Source: Hirudinaria manillensis
Taxonomy: Eukaryota > Annelida > Clitellata > Hirudinida > Hirudinidae
NCBI GenBank assembly: GCA_034509925.1
Contig: CM067528.1
Location: forward strand, 186,001 to 250,000
Reading direction: 5' to 3'
DNA: 64,000 bases
Shown here: in pieces, positions 1-20,807 of the stretch
How the letters are laid out: the number at the start of each line of letters is the position of its first letter
How positions within the stretch are numbered: the stretch's first letter is position 1
Program-made: the position numbers and the translations under genes
The notes under the pieces: model-generated
The model's database searches: none
What the model was told of the DNA's origin: nothing
What the model saw: the letters and a program-made list of their open reading frames with translations, nothing else

Positions 1-1701
1 TTTAAGCTGAGTCTTCTGCTGCGATTGCTTTGTAGGGCATTTAGATGGTTTTTGCATATGCAGACTATCTTGCCTCAGGAGTTGAAAGCGGCGCTGTATG
101 GGCTGCAAAAGCTGATGAGACTGTGATGAATATTGCTGGCTTTGATGGAATGTTGGCTGTGAATTATCAGGTTTGGGACGCTTCAATGCTGCTGTGACGA
201 GATCGGTCGCAGCAGATCTTGCCGCAGGAATCAAGGCCGAGGAATTAGTCGTATTGCCGACACTTTTACTCTGGCGAGATGATTTTGGTTCATTTTGGCC
301 GTAACGAAACTGTCGAGGTTGTTCCGAGAGCTCAGGATAATAGCCTTCCGAAATTTCCGTTCCATGCACTTTACGCACATTCGCGTCAGAGGAGAAAGAA
401 GTCGACGTAGCGTTATTTTTAAATTTCCAGCCTTGGCGTTTGACGAATTGAATGCTTTTCAATTCTTTCTGAGCCGAAAGTGGCGAACAAACTGAATTTC
501 CGATTCTAGTTCGATTTCCCCGCTCATCGAGTAGTGCTGCATCTGAACCGATGCTATCCACCAGCGGTGAAACACCATCGGCACTAAAATCGTCATCTTC
601 TTCTGCATAGAGGTGACCTCCTAGGAGTGGGTTTTTGAGGTGCGTGTTTAAAGAGCGATAGTTTTCAAGTTCTAATTGTTGATCTCCAGGAACTTGAGCC
701 AAGGCCTCGCTATTAACATCGATTGGGATCTCCAGGTGATCTCTATCCTTCCTGTAGGCCATCTGGTATAGCGAGATGTACAGATAAACAGAAAGAACGC
801 CGGTACTTTCAGAACTGATGAAAGAGAATATGGTAAGTATGAATGAGGGACCATAGCGATAATGGAAGACCTTCATTTGTTCGTCAGCCGATGGTCGGGA
901 TTTGTTTGAATTGCTCGCCTCCTCTGTTACAGCTCCTATAAAGACCACTATGCCGATTAGGACGAAAAGGCCTAGATGAAAACCCGAATTCACATTAGAT
1001 GCAGTGAAATGCTCAGGGTCAAAAGTCTCACACTTCTCACCTCCAATGACGAACATAATCCCAGCTACGAGAGTCAACGTATTTTTTTGCGGATTGCATT
1101 GAGATATCACGCAGCAACACTCGCCCACCAAGAGAATTAGCAAACTCAGCAAAGGAAACCAGGCGAATTTCCGGAGAGAAACTTTGAAATTAAAAGTTGA
1201 TTATTTATAAAACCTTCAATTATTTTTTAATATCATTGATGCACTTTAAAAATGCGTAATTTTATGTTAGACTTACGTAATACGGATTCCGTTGGTGCTA
1301 AGCCATCTCTTTCAATGTGTTTGAAATAATCAATTCTTTCGCACCAATCAACTTGTACGGTGGATACTAAATGTAGCAACACATCAATCCTTGACCACTC
1401 ATTGAATTAGCTATTTAACAAAAGTTTACGAAATTATTTAAAGGAATTACTAACCGTCGTGCATGCACTTTCTCCATAAGCCAGCTGTTGTATTCCTAAA
1501 CAAATTAGTGCTGTTAAGTCTTTCTGAGGCATAGAGCCAGTGGTCAGTGACGACAGCAACGCAAAGGCATGCGAATGAAGCACACGAGAAGATGCTCGTA
1601 GGTATAAGAACCCAACTCTTCTCTTTCATCCAGCACATCTTACACTGCATAATGACAAAGACTACTTGATCCACTGAAATATCACGCCGTTGAACATGCA
1701 A
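1..1701 (-). CDS. TARP/stargazin-like voltage-dependent calcium channel gamma subunit (partial, C-terminus off the window)
   Basis: Four exons join in phase: 1455-1701, 1277-1366, 1041-1181 and 1-971. The predicted protein has 483 residues so far and is still open at base 1. Exon 1 carries the first membrane segment, then VVTDHWLYASE and the claudin-fold motif GLWRKC. Exon 2 carries DWCERIDYF and ends TESVLR, matching the TARP extracellular loop. Exons 3-4 give the second to fourth membrane segments, with YGPSFILTIFSF and GVLSVYLYISLY. TARPs are four-pass membrane proteins that traffic and modulate AMPA-type glutamate receptors or calcium channels at synapses. After the last segment comes a long cytoplasmic tail, over 220 residues, rich in Ser, Gln and basic residues. 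In TARPs this tail often ends in a PDZ-binding motif, which is not visible here. The start could also be the Met at 1650. The family is secure; the exact paralogue is not. Confidence 0.88.
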
Positions 1702-2532
1702 ATATTGAACGTGTACTCATTGTTCGCTTGTCCAAATGGAATCTATCTCCTCAAAAACGTATAAAACTGCTCAATTTTATGAAAAACGAGAAGCAACGCC
1801 TTGCTGCGAAGGCTTTCAAAAGTAAAACGACGATAACTGCTGTCCGATCAGACATCAGCCTCCAGGATTACGCGTCATTTCAGCCGCAGAGTTGCATTGG
1901 CCAAAACTTGTTAATTCCTGGATTAGCTGCAAGTAAAATGCAGAAAGCTATAAAAATAAAAATCAATCTTCTACGAACATACGTAATAGGATATCTTCAA
2001 ATTTACTTCCAAATAGAATTCCAAAATTCACAAAGAGAAAGAACAATGCAGACTAAAATAAGCGAAACCGCCAATACGAAAATATCGACGCTCCGATCAG
2101 CAAACGTATATCACTTTGTAATCAATTTTACGAGATCCACCCGTCAACGAATTCGAAGCATACGTACGGAAAGCCATCCCAGCGCTGCTGCAGTCGAATA
2201 AAAGGGCCCTAGACGCGTGCACACAAGCACGGAAACGCTTCCAACACACCCAGCGCACGCGAGCTCCGCCCTAATATCGTCAGCTCCCCGAACCAAAGTC
2301 CCTGCTAAAAAAATTTGAGCGCTCCGAGCCCGTGTGGTTCCTCATACGGATATAAACCCACAAGAAAAATTAATGAGGAATTGAAACGCAGCAACACATA
2401 AAAACTTCTTGAAAACTATATTTATTATTGTGCCCAGTAAATATGAAGTCTCACAACAGTTAACGAGTTAATTTCTCATCTTAAGACTTGGCTATAATTT
2501 CTCATCTTAAGACTTGGCTATAATTTCTCATC
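1702..2532. other. Intergenic region between the TARP-like gene and PRPF8; GC-rich patch near 2200-2340
   Basis: This stretch holds the upstream side of the TARP-like gene and the 3' flank of PRPF8. Bases about 2190-2340 are clearly more GC- and CpG-rich than their surroundings and may be the TARP promoter, which is inference from position. An open frame on the plus strand at 1728-2201 has no recognisable domain and no splice-joined partner. A three-copy tandem repeat at 2469-2545 runs across the PRPF8 stop codon into its 3' UTR. Confidence 0.5.

Positions 2533-2545
<13 letters not shown>
2469..2545. repeat. Tandem repeat, three copies of a 26-bp unit over the PRPF8 stop codon
   Basis: Three nearly perfect copies of a 26-base unit follow each other, the last one base short. 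The copy nearest the gene contains the last PRPF8 codons and the stop (complement of 2533-2535). The other two lie in the 3' UTR, so the repeat looks like a local duplication of the very end of the coding sequence. Confidence 0.9.
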
Positions 2546-11227
<8,682 letters not shown>

Positions 11228-11767
11228 ATTTGAATTAACTCTGGCCAATTTATAATTCAGAATACTCAAACTCTAAATCTGTACTATTTAATGCTCAAAA
11301 CAACCACCAAAAAAAAAGTTAATTCAAAGCGTCGATTGTGAGTCGAATTTCAACACCACTCGTTCACAGACTCGGATATCATTACAAATGTCGCCCGGCA
11401 CAACCAAAGATATGAATTTACTTTATTAGATAATAAATATGTCACATTTTATCATAAATTACAATAAATTTTATAAAATATATATAATACAATATTATAG
11501 ATATATACATATAATGCTCTAAAATATAAATGTATATATTTCAAAATTGATTTAAAAGACTTTGAGCATTAAATGATAAATTGCTATAAAATTCTGTGAT
11601 TCAAATTCCATGACTTTGCATATGTTTAATTCAATTTGGGCTGTGTGTATATATTATTGGAATCGTGTAATAGCATTATTTGATGAAACAATACTTTCAT
11701 ACTCCGGTCAGGGTTAGGGAAGCTGCGTTAAAAGGCGTTTAAGGAGTGTCATTATTTTCCATTAATA
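11228..11767. promoter_or_regulatory. Divergent promoter region between PRPF8 and DHRS7
   Basis: The two start codons face away from each other across 540 bases, so both promoters must lie here or overlap. The sequence is strongly AT-rich, with a run of ATATAT-type words around 11440-11530. No clear CpG island or initiator could be picked by eye. The regulatory role is inferred from the layout. Confidence 0.5.
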
Positions 11768-13831
11768 ATGAGCGTCTGCTTGGTTGCGGTGGTGGCTATA
11801 GTACTTTTTGTGTTAATTAAATTTGTGTTTGCTGATGGAGATTTGACATTACTATTGGCAGAAAAGTTTGGAAAGGATCCGAGTAAGCATTATAGTAATT
11901 ATTTTAAAATAATTTCTTTGTAAACTATTAAACTATTTCGTTCATTATTGATTTGGTACCAACATTCTGAGTATGTGAAGATTATGTTATTAGTGAATTA
12001 GTTTTGTGAGCTATTTGATGGAAAAGCTACATAAATTGCAGAATCATTAGATTTTAAAGTGGTATGGATAACTGGTGCATCATCTGGTATTGGAGAACAT
12101 CTAGCATATGAGCTATCTAGGTATAATTGCCGTTTGATACTGTCATCAAGAAACAAGGAGGCACTTGAAAGAGTCAAAAGCCACTGCTTGGGTATTTTTG
12201 AGAATGATTAAAATTACTAGTTTCAGTAATGATGATGTATTAATCTTTATATGCACTATATATTACATTTACATTATATCGATTTATTATTTTATTTGTA
12301 GTGATTAGTAAACTGAATGACCAAGATATTTTAGTTTTACCAATGGATGTTCTCAATTTCTCTTGCCATGAAGATTGCATAAAAAGGATCTATAATCATT
12401 TTTCTAAAGTCAGCCTTACTAAACAATACATTTTCTTAATTCATGTATGCCATTGTGTCTTATATAAGCCTTTGGCTATAATTTAAAAGGAAATTTAATA
12501 TTTTTATTTTTGTTTTTGCCAGTCGCTTTTGAAATCTTCTGAGGACAAGATATTTGCTACAAAACATGATTTTCTCCTTATATTTTAGGTAGATGTCTTA
12601 ATAAACAATGCAGGGAGGTCACAAAGAGCTCTAATTACTGATACTTGTATCGATGTGGATCGTGATATACTCGAATTAAACACCCTTGCCCCTATTTCAA
12701 TAACCAAAAAAGTTTTACCTTATATGATAGAAAGAGGCTCAGGACATGTGGTCATAATAAGTAGCTTAGCTGGAAAATTAGGTAAGTCGTTCTGAAAAAT
12801 TAGATCATGTAATTTTGTTAAAAAGTTTTTTGTTTAAGGACTTCCAAATTCTGCATCTTATTGTCTCTCCAAGTTTGCAGTTCAAGTAAATGAATTTAGT
12901 TTAATAGTTGATTGTGTTTTGTTGTTGGCATTTTCAGTGAGGCAGTTGAATGCTTTTATAATTTTTCTTGCTAATGCTTTAAATTGTATAATATGTATAA
13001 TAATTTGTTCACCAAGTCAATTTGTGATGACATTACAACAGCCTGCTTTTTGGAGAGATGCATCCTTTTAATCTAAGCAGCTTATTTGTTCATTTAGGAA
13101 GGAGATTGATCCAATAAAGCTATTTTTTATGCCATGTAAATTATGGATAGACACATATTTTGAAACTTTGAATTAAATTCAAATTAGGGTTGGTACCAAT
13201 CACTGAAAGCTGAAATGGTTACCAAAAATGTAAATGTAACCATAGTTTGTCCTGGACCAGTCAAATCAAAAATTATTGAGAATTCCTTCACTGGAACTCC
13301 TGGGAAGGTAGAGATTATTATTCTTGTCTTGGCCTAATCTTGTTTTGAGTTTTTGATTAAAAGATCTTGAAGTAAGCACACTCTCATTGCATTGCTTAGG
13401 AATTCCCAAATTTTGGATAATGATGAGACTTAATTGATTTAGATTTAAGGAAAGTTATTTCTTTGCTAGGTTTTATTGTTGTATATATATTTTGTATATA
13501 TGTTGTATCTGCATTTGGATGTCAACAGGCATATGAGGGTTATTTGGATGAAGGTTTCAAAAGAATGTCCGCAGAGAGATGCGCCAAATTGATATTAGTG
13601 GGCATTGCTAACAATCTCTCTGAGGTTTGGATCTCGCAACAACCTGTTCTGACAGTTGCATACATTGCCACAATATGGCCAGCTTTTCTACCTTGGTTGG
13701 TCCCCCATTAATTACTATGTATAATTCTTAATATATACAATTCTTACTCAAACTTATCCCTACAAATTTCTTCAAGGTCCATCAAGCACTTTGGTTCATT
13801 TCTAAACAGATTCAGAGATGGGAAACCTTAA
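11768..13831 (+). CDS. DHRS7: Dehydrogenase/reductase SDR family member 7-like, membrane-anchored
   Basis: Eight exons join in phase: 11768-11882, 12042-12191, 12302-12408, 12589-12781, 12839-12885, 13188-13307, 13529-13695 and 13777-13831, giving 317 residues. An N-terminal hydrophobic segment (residues 2-21) anchors it to the ER membrane. The Rossmann fold shows TGASSGIG at 49-56 for NAD(P)H binding, NNAG at 130-133 and the catalytic YxxxK as YCLSK at 196-200, with ISSLAG before it carrying the serine. DHRS7 proteins are NADPH-dependent retinoid and steroid reductases; the substrate here is unknown. The donor of intron 3 reads GTCAGC, which is unusual. The last exon joins in phase after a donor inside CCTTG/GTTGGT. 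Reading through that donor would instead stop at a nearby TAA (13711), a possible shorter end. Length is close to the usual 320-340. Confidence 0.92.
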
Positions 13832-15070
13832 GTATCGATGACTTTGATTTGATGTTTGACTTTCCTTTAAAAAATGTGCCTTATGAAAATGAAACTTGTG
13901 AATTGACTACAAAATAATGAATCAATTGTACTGTGATATCAATTATGCAATCAACAGTCTGGCTTCCTCTATCTTGACCAAAGCTTTCCAAAGAAAGAGC
14001 TAGATCAGATTACATTTTTGCATGTGATGGTGATATTGCAGCTTCCAGCACAAGTGATGCTGCTGAGGGGAACTAATTCAATGGTTGACAAAAAATATTG
14101 CTACACTACATTCGTCTTTGCAATCATTGCACAGAACTCGACTGATGTCGATCAAAATGCTCCAAGCAAAGGATCAAAACTCATCAAATGAGTCCAAATT
14201 TGGAAAAAGGTTCCAAAATTTATTACTTTGAAAATGGGAAAAAATGAATAAATTTTCAGGCCATGGCTGTCAATAACAGACACACAATGAAATTTTTATT
14301 GACTGCTACAACTAGAAATGGTAGCAAGATTAGGTGGAAGTACAATGGCTAAAGAAGCTACAACATTGTCTGATAGATTTATCCTGTAAGAACAACCATG
14401 GATAACTAAGTCATTGACAGGCAACATAATCAGAATTTTACCATTTTGAAATTTCATGTGATAGACATTCATATCACCCTATTAAGTGAGAAAGATCTGT
14501 AAACCATGAGGACATTTATATAAATAGCTTAAGAAAGACATTTTTACTCAATTGTCGATATTTTTGTTGGCAAATTGTCAAAGTAGTTAGAAACAAACAA
14601 ACACATGGTGAATGATAGAAACATAAATTTCACATTTTACTTGAAATGGGTCAAAAAATGTTGCAGTGGCACAAGCAACAAGGTTGATGTTGCCAAGACA
14701 ACGATCTCATCGGTCGGCATAAACATTTGGAATAATAAATATTTGGTTCGACGCATCGCCAATTATTCGTTTGCTTCCGTTCGTATATGTGTATATACGT
14801 ACTTCATCCATGCTCTTAAGATCATACATGTACATACTTCACTCATCCACAGTATGTTCAATAAACAGTGGAACAAAAGAAATCAATGGCACTAATTAGT
14901 TAAATCATGAAGCAAAAGTCGACTCGTGGTTGCGAAAGATGACGTTGACATTGTCGGCCGAACATGTCGCAAACAACCTAGTAAATCAAACACGTATTGA
15001 AAATTTGCAGAAACGAAAGACATCGACGTTTGTGCGTTGACTATCTCATTTTGGGCCAATTTTCATAGCG
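13832..15070. other. Intergenic region between convergent DHRS7 and AFG1L
   Basis: This stretch holds the 3' flanks of two convergent genes. An open frame at 14605-14895 has no domain and no supporting splice sites. I see no repeat, RNA gene or other coding sequence. Confidence 0.5.
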
Positions 15071-18000
15071 CTATACCTTGACCTTTGACTTTGAGGTTGG
15101 ATTTTTAAGCAAGTCGTTGTCAATCCAATAAGAGGCAGATCTCATATCCATTATTCGAGATATCACTCTATCGAAGGCAAATACTTCCTCCTCTCCTGTA
15201 AATATGCTTGCAGATTCATCACTTGTGCCCTGAAAACATCAAATATTAGAAATAAGAAGTCACATAACAATAAAAATACTACAACTTGAAACTACATTTG
15301 TGATCTTATCATCTAGCATGGGCTCAATTTTTATTAGAGTTATTCAAAGCCTAAATTAGATTTACAACATGTCACAGTTTGGCTACAATATTCTTTCATG
15401 TCAAAATGACATCAAATAAGTCACTTGCAATTGAACTTAATTTGTTGATGCTACTTGACTTTGCTTCAAAATATGCAAAAATAAATAAATTATGCAAATG
15501 ACCTTCTTGATATTCAGATCACCGATGAGAACTTTCATCTGATGTTGATCTTCTTCAGAAATGCTTCCTTTAAGAAACATTCTTTCTAATCCCGTCTCAG
15601 CAGAGAAAATTGCCTTTATCTACAAGAAAGCACAAAATTACTGTCACATGTGCTGCAGCATTATGAAGCCCATCAATCTAAGCCAATTTACAAATGGATC
15701 AGACACAAATTATTTCTCAATTAGAATTTTTTTAACCATGTTTTACTTAACGTTCTCAAATCAATAGCAATCCAGATAAACAATGGATTGTTAATTCAAT
15801 TTCAAACAAATTCAAGGACCATTATGCCAAACAAACTGACTCTGTTATCATAAAGGGTATCAATAAGAGTAATGAATCTTCTAGCTTCACTCCTTGAAGA
15901 TAAAGTCATCTGTGGAATATCTCTGATCAAAACGATCCTGAAGTTCTTGCATATTTCCAGGTAGTCAACAGCTCCCAATGGCTGGATGAAGATCAATCGA
16001 ATTAAAAATTAGCTATTGTTGGAACATATGTGTCAATATTATTGAACTTTTCAGCCCAATGTAATGAATTCCAGTAAGGTACAGTACTTTTTAAAACTAA
16101 GAAAGCAACCAATAACAAGAATTGAAAAAATGTTTGAAGTAAAAGATATTGGAACAATTCCTTTCACAGATTCAAGTATAACTAAAATGTTTGGATTTGA
16201 CTATTTTGTGTAAATAAGAATCCGTTACCTTTGCACAAAGGTCTTCGAAGGACGTGTCGAGGATGTCGCCACAAGTCTTCTCGAAGGTCAGAGTTCGACC
16301 CATAACGTCGAGCGTTCTCCTCCCCTCGACTAAAAATTTAAGAATTCCTCGATCGTTTTACAGAATTGAAATAATTACAATCATAACAACCTCCTGAAGA
16401 TCTGCTGACCAACTCGTCGTATGCCTTGTCCATTTCATATTTGGTGTCGCAATCTTCTGCCCTAAAACGATTACAACTTTTTCTGTTTACCTATTTTTAA
16501 TTCGTCGTAATAATCGTTTTCATTACGAAAAGTAGGTATTGCCCTCGGCAGGTATGGCCAATCGCCTGTAATCGACCGAGTTGAGGTTCGTGACTTTGCA
16601 ATTTGCCTAAAAGTAATGTAATTACATAACCATGACAAGTGTTACAAAGTAAAACTAAATGATAACCAATGTTCCAAACAAATAATTCAATTTCAGATCA
16701 ATAGATTGAAAGTTAAGAAGAGAACCTTCAACAGAGATATGAAAGGAAGGAAGTGAAATCTTTGGAGGCCATTTTTGTAAAGATCTAAATTTGCAAAGCA
16801 ATGCATAAATAATAGTACTTTTGAAAATTTAACTAGTACAATTCTGCATGTGAAAAACATTTACACTATCGCTACCAAAATGTATATAATTTATATCTAA
16901 TTATTTTATTTATGATAGTATAATTTTGAAATGAATGGTTGTACCGTCTGGCTTCCTATTGGATGTTGCAAATACGACTACTCCATTCTTCCATAAATGG
17001 AAAAACAGTCGCTTCAATATCATCGCATCTGCAATGTCGGTCACCTGGCCATTAAAAATTAAAAGTCAAAAATTCAACAATCAATTGATTGCTTTGAAAA
17101 AGAAGATTTAAAAAATTCTAACAAAAGAAAACTAATGACAAATTTAATATTGATAATTATAACATGAGCCTCAAAATACCTGGAACTCATCAAAGCACAG
17201 TAACGTCGTTTCTTTGCTGATGTCGAGAGCAACTGGACCTATGGGGTCGTAAGGCTGTGACCTGTTTAAGTTGAAGCCCTCAGAGGCTGTAGCTTGTTTG
17301 AGACTGTGAATTTCTGGGTCACAAAATCAAGATCAATGGTGTTGCAAGACTGAATAATCAATGCACATTCGAGCATGGCTATTCCACGACTGGAGAATAT
17401 GAAAAATAGGACAATAATCACCATAACAAAGCACTAATATTCTCAACTACTATTAAGTAATTTTTATTTATCAACATCATTATCATCCCTACTTTATTGC
17501 CAATTACTTTATCTTACCATTGACCTCAACAACGAATGTCACCCACTTTTATGAACGTCGAGCATGAAAGCATGGAAATGCACTCGCCTCTTCTTTGGAT
17601 TTTTCAAATCAACAGAATCATAGAACATATCCATGAGCATTGTTTTTCCACAACCAACTCCTCCATATAAATAAAGGCCTAATGGTGATAGAGTGTACTT
17701 TTTGTTTTCTTCGATCACCTCGGCCGTCTTTAGGGATTTACCCCTAAACCGGCCCATGTATGAATTGAAGAGCTTCGAATAACACAAAAGCAATGCTTAG
17801 TATAATGGTTTTTTATTAATTATTTACATAAGGTACCTTTGAGAATGCATTATCTTCTGACACTTGATGTTCGTATTTATTGATAGAATCATGGAACGAG
17901 TTCAGGTATTCCAGCACTGCAGCCTGGTTTGGATCATGTGAAAGTTCACCAGAGTCAAGCCTGCTCTTATATATCTCAGTTGGCTTCTTGGCAAGGTGGT

Positions 18001-18453
18001 TGGTGATAGAAAATAACCTCTTTGAGTGAAAGTATTCATTGCCTGTAACTAATAAGAATCATATAATAAGGTATATTACATGAGCGAGCTAGTCAAATGC
18101 TAAGTCTATTCATCTACTTCAACAAATTGAAGAGACATCCAACATTATTATTACTAAGCATACCCTTCGAAGCACTTTATAAAATAATAACATGAATTAA
18201 ATTTTTACATTAAGTCTGCTCGTAAGATAATAATGGAAACTTTGGAATCTCTTTTACCCAATTAATACTCTGCAACACTTATAATATTTCATACAACGAG
18301 ATTGTGGAACGTAATATCCCCGAAATGACCCTAAATTGCGCGCTGCACAGTATAATGTCAACTAGGAGCATGACTCAAGCATAGAGGCATCTTACATTTG
18401 CTGACTTTGTTTTGGCAGAGGAATTGAATATGTATCCTGGAAATCAATTTCAT
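15071..18453 (-). CDS. AFG1L: AFG1-like mitochondrial AAA-type ATPase
   Basis: Twelve exons join in phase: 18396-18453, 17837-18042, 17547-17772, 17180-17313, 16945-17044, 16726-16784, 16527-16606, 16391-16461, 16229-16329, 15841-15981, 15503-15619 and 15071-15229, giving 483 residues, against 481 in human. Walker A is GGVGCGKT at 125-132, and Walker B is within LLCFDEFQ at 201-208. They are followed by [13 protein letters not shown] and VVVFATSNR, the sensor region typical of AFG1/LACE1. [16 protein letters not shown] and [13 protein letters not shown] mark the C-terminal part. The protein works in mitochondria in turnover of complex IV subunits. The basic, Ile-rich first exon fits a presequence. 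Two donors read GTCATT and GTCAGT. It is divergent from MED19. Confidence 0.96.
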
Positions 18454-19073
18454 AATTTCGAATGAATCAAGCGAAGCCGGAGAGTGTACCTTACTGAATG
18501 TCAATACAAACTTGTGGCGTTCTTATAGATAGGCTAAAGATCAAGAGCGAATTTTCGTAAAATTCCATAGAAAAACTCATTACTAAAGGCATTCCTAAAT
18601 TTTCTTTAAACATTTTTTAAATAATGTTTTAATATTTCTTACAGGCAGTTTTTCGATAATTACCTTTTCATAAATAGTCAATCAAAATTTTGATTTGCTG
18701 CAAACAAATACTACGAAGTATTCTGCTTTAAAATTGTCTAGATTTACTTAGATGAAGGTAGAAGAGGAAAGTTTTCGGTTATGAAATTTAGGTTCTACTC
18801 CTATCTCGAAAACACTTGTTTAAATTACCATACATTTTCTTAAATTTATAACCGTATATTTTAATGTCATAAATTATTATAAAACTTTTATAATAAATTG
18901 TTATGACCCATATGATAAATGTTTTCAATTCAGAACGTACGGACGATATTTTGTTTAAAGGAGGGATATAGTATTTCGCATATTTACTGGAAAATATACT
19001 TGTGAAACGCTCCAAAACAAAACTTTAAACAAATTATATAAGCCATAGCTCACGATATCAGGGTGGGACGACC
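18454..19073. promoter_or_regulatory. Divergent promoter region between AFG1L and MED19
   Basis: The start codons of AFG1L and MED19 face away across 620 AT-rich bases. The open frame at 18788-19015 is low-complexity and unsupported. Promoter activity is inferred from layout only. Confidence 0.45.
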
Positions 19074-20807
19074 ATGTCTGACATCAGTCGCCAAAGCTCT
19101 CCGAAATCTAGTCCAAGAGGTTCCAGAAGCCCCGCATATCCGAGGCAGGACTCTACAGGCACATTGAAGACGACTATCACCCTAGGAAAAAAACCATCTG
19201 TTTTCCAGGGAGGAACATTTTACCTCATGAGGGATCCTCCAGGTTAAGTCTTTTTAATAATGAATCTTTTTATAAACAAACAAATGGGATCAGCATTTCT
19301 GGAAATATTCTGAAGTCTATGAATGACTATATGAATTAATTGTTCAGTCTTTGTTTTTCACATAACATATGTAGAATATCAATCTAAGAAAACTATATCT
19401 ACTACTGATGTATTATTTCTAAAATAAAGAAATTATAAGTGTTGGGAGGCAGAAAGCAGAATTGATTTTTACAAAGAATGATATTAATTTTCTTTCAGCT
19501 ATTCAAATGATTTAGTTTAATGGTTTATGTTTCCAGTCTATTTTCATTAACTGACTGACTTTAAACTATGTGGAATTCATAAATTTCAGATTCTAGTGAG
19601 ATAACTGGTTTAACCAATTTGATGGCCCACAACAATCTAGAACACTCTTACAACAAATTCAGCAATAGAAAGCTCAAGGAAGAACTTAGTGCATTTCTTC
19701 CAAATCTTCCTGGTAACATAGATATACCTGGATCAGTAGACAACAGGTTAGAATTGTTGCTTTAATTCTCAGTTTTATTAGTATCATGCATTATTTTTGC
19801 AAAATTTGCAATCAGATTTCAAATGAGGTTTGTAGCTGCATGCTTGACAAGCTTCTTTTGAATGTAATTCAATTACAATGTTATTTCTACTAGGCATAAG
19901 TAACTAATGGTTGTCTGGCTCAAACACTAGCTCATTTGCTCCCGTGCCTTATTTCATGCCATAGCCCCAATTAGTTTTGCCTGTAATTATTACTCATCAG
20001 TGGACCCCAACTTTTTGTTAGCCCTGCCACGCGATTCCCCGGCCCCCTGCTAAAATTGACCCGTGGTCGATCACCGATTCGTGATATTTATTTTCATTAG
20101 TAGTTTTAATTACCTCTCATAAGTTCAATTCGTTGAATTAAGAACTTTAAATTGTCAATTCGATGAAACCTAAAGGAAATGTAATGTAATCTAACAAGTA
20201 ACTCATTCTGCAGTTCATTGAAATCTCTCATCGACAAACCTCCAATAACGAACAAGGAGCTGCACCATCTTTCTGCCTCTGCCCTTCTTGGCTTCAAGCT
20301 TCAACCGGGACCGGTAGGCATTCTCGAAACCGTGCACGGAATATTTACGCGTCGACGATGATTAACGAGCCTTATAAATAATCAACTCGCTCGACTTGCG
20401 GTTTCCGTAACGACTGTAATTTAATTATTTTTAGTTGCCCGAGCAACACAGAAATCTCCACGAAACATCTCAACCAAAAAGGAAACACAAAAGGAAACGA
20501 GACACCAAGGAAGGTAGCATTCAAGAAAACCAAGGTAGAACGTCGTTCAAATATTACAGAGTGGAATTTCTAAATGGATTTTAAAAACATGTTCTCAATA
20601 ATCCGCAACTTTGTCTCAGGCAATATGACTGATGATTCTGAATACAAGAAGGCTAAAAAGGCCAAGAGGTCCGACGAAGAGAGGAAGAAGCGAAAGAAGG
20701 ATAAGAAACGAAAGAAAGAAAAAGAAAAAGATTTTGTTCATCAATCGCTTATGATGGACTCTTCTTCTATGTCTAGCACACCTGTACCTCCCATCAAATT
20801 TGGTTAA
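19074..20807 (+). CDS. MED19: Mediator of RNA polymerase II transcription subunit 19
   Basis: Five exons join in phase: 19074-19242, 19590-19746, 20214-20313, 20435-20534 and 20620-20807, giving 237 residues. MED19 is a head-module subunit linking Mediator to transcription factors and the CDK8 module. The core shows FYLMRDPP, GLTNLMAHNNLEHSYNKF, LSAFLPNLPGNID and LIDKPPITNKEL, with HHLSASALLGFKLQPGPLPEQ, all characteristic of the family. The C-terminus is the usual Lys/Arg/Glu-rich block, including KKRKKDKKRKKEKEKD, probably disordered and nuclear, followed by a Ser-rich end. The intron at 19747-20213 contains a short CG-rich patch. The next gene, REEP, follows on the same strand about 1.3 kb downstream. 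Confidence 0.96.

Noticed and set aside
1728-2201. 157-codon plus-strand open frame upstream of the TARP-like gene
   Set aside because: It has no domain I recognise, Ile/Lys/Gln-rich composition typical of AT-rich sequence, and no splice partner. It lies in a likely promoter region.
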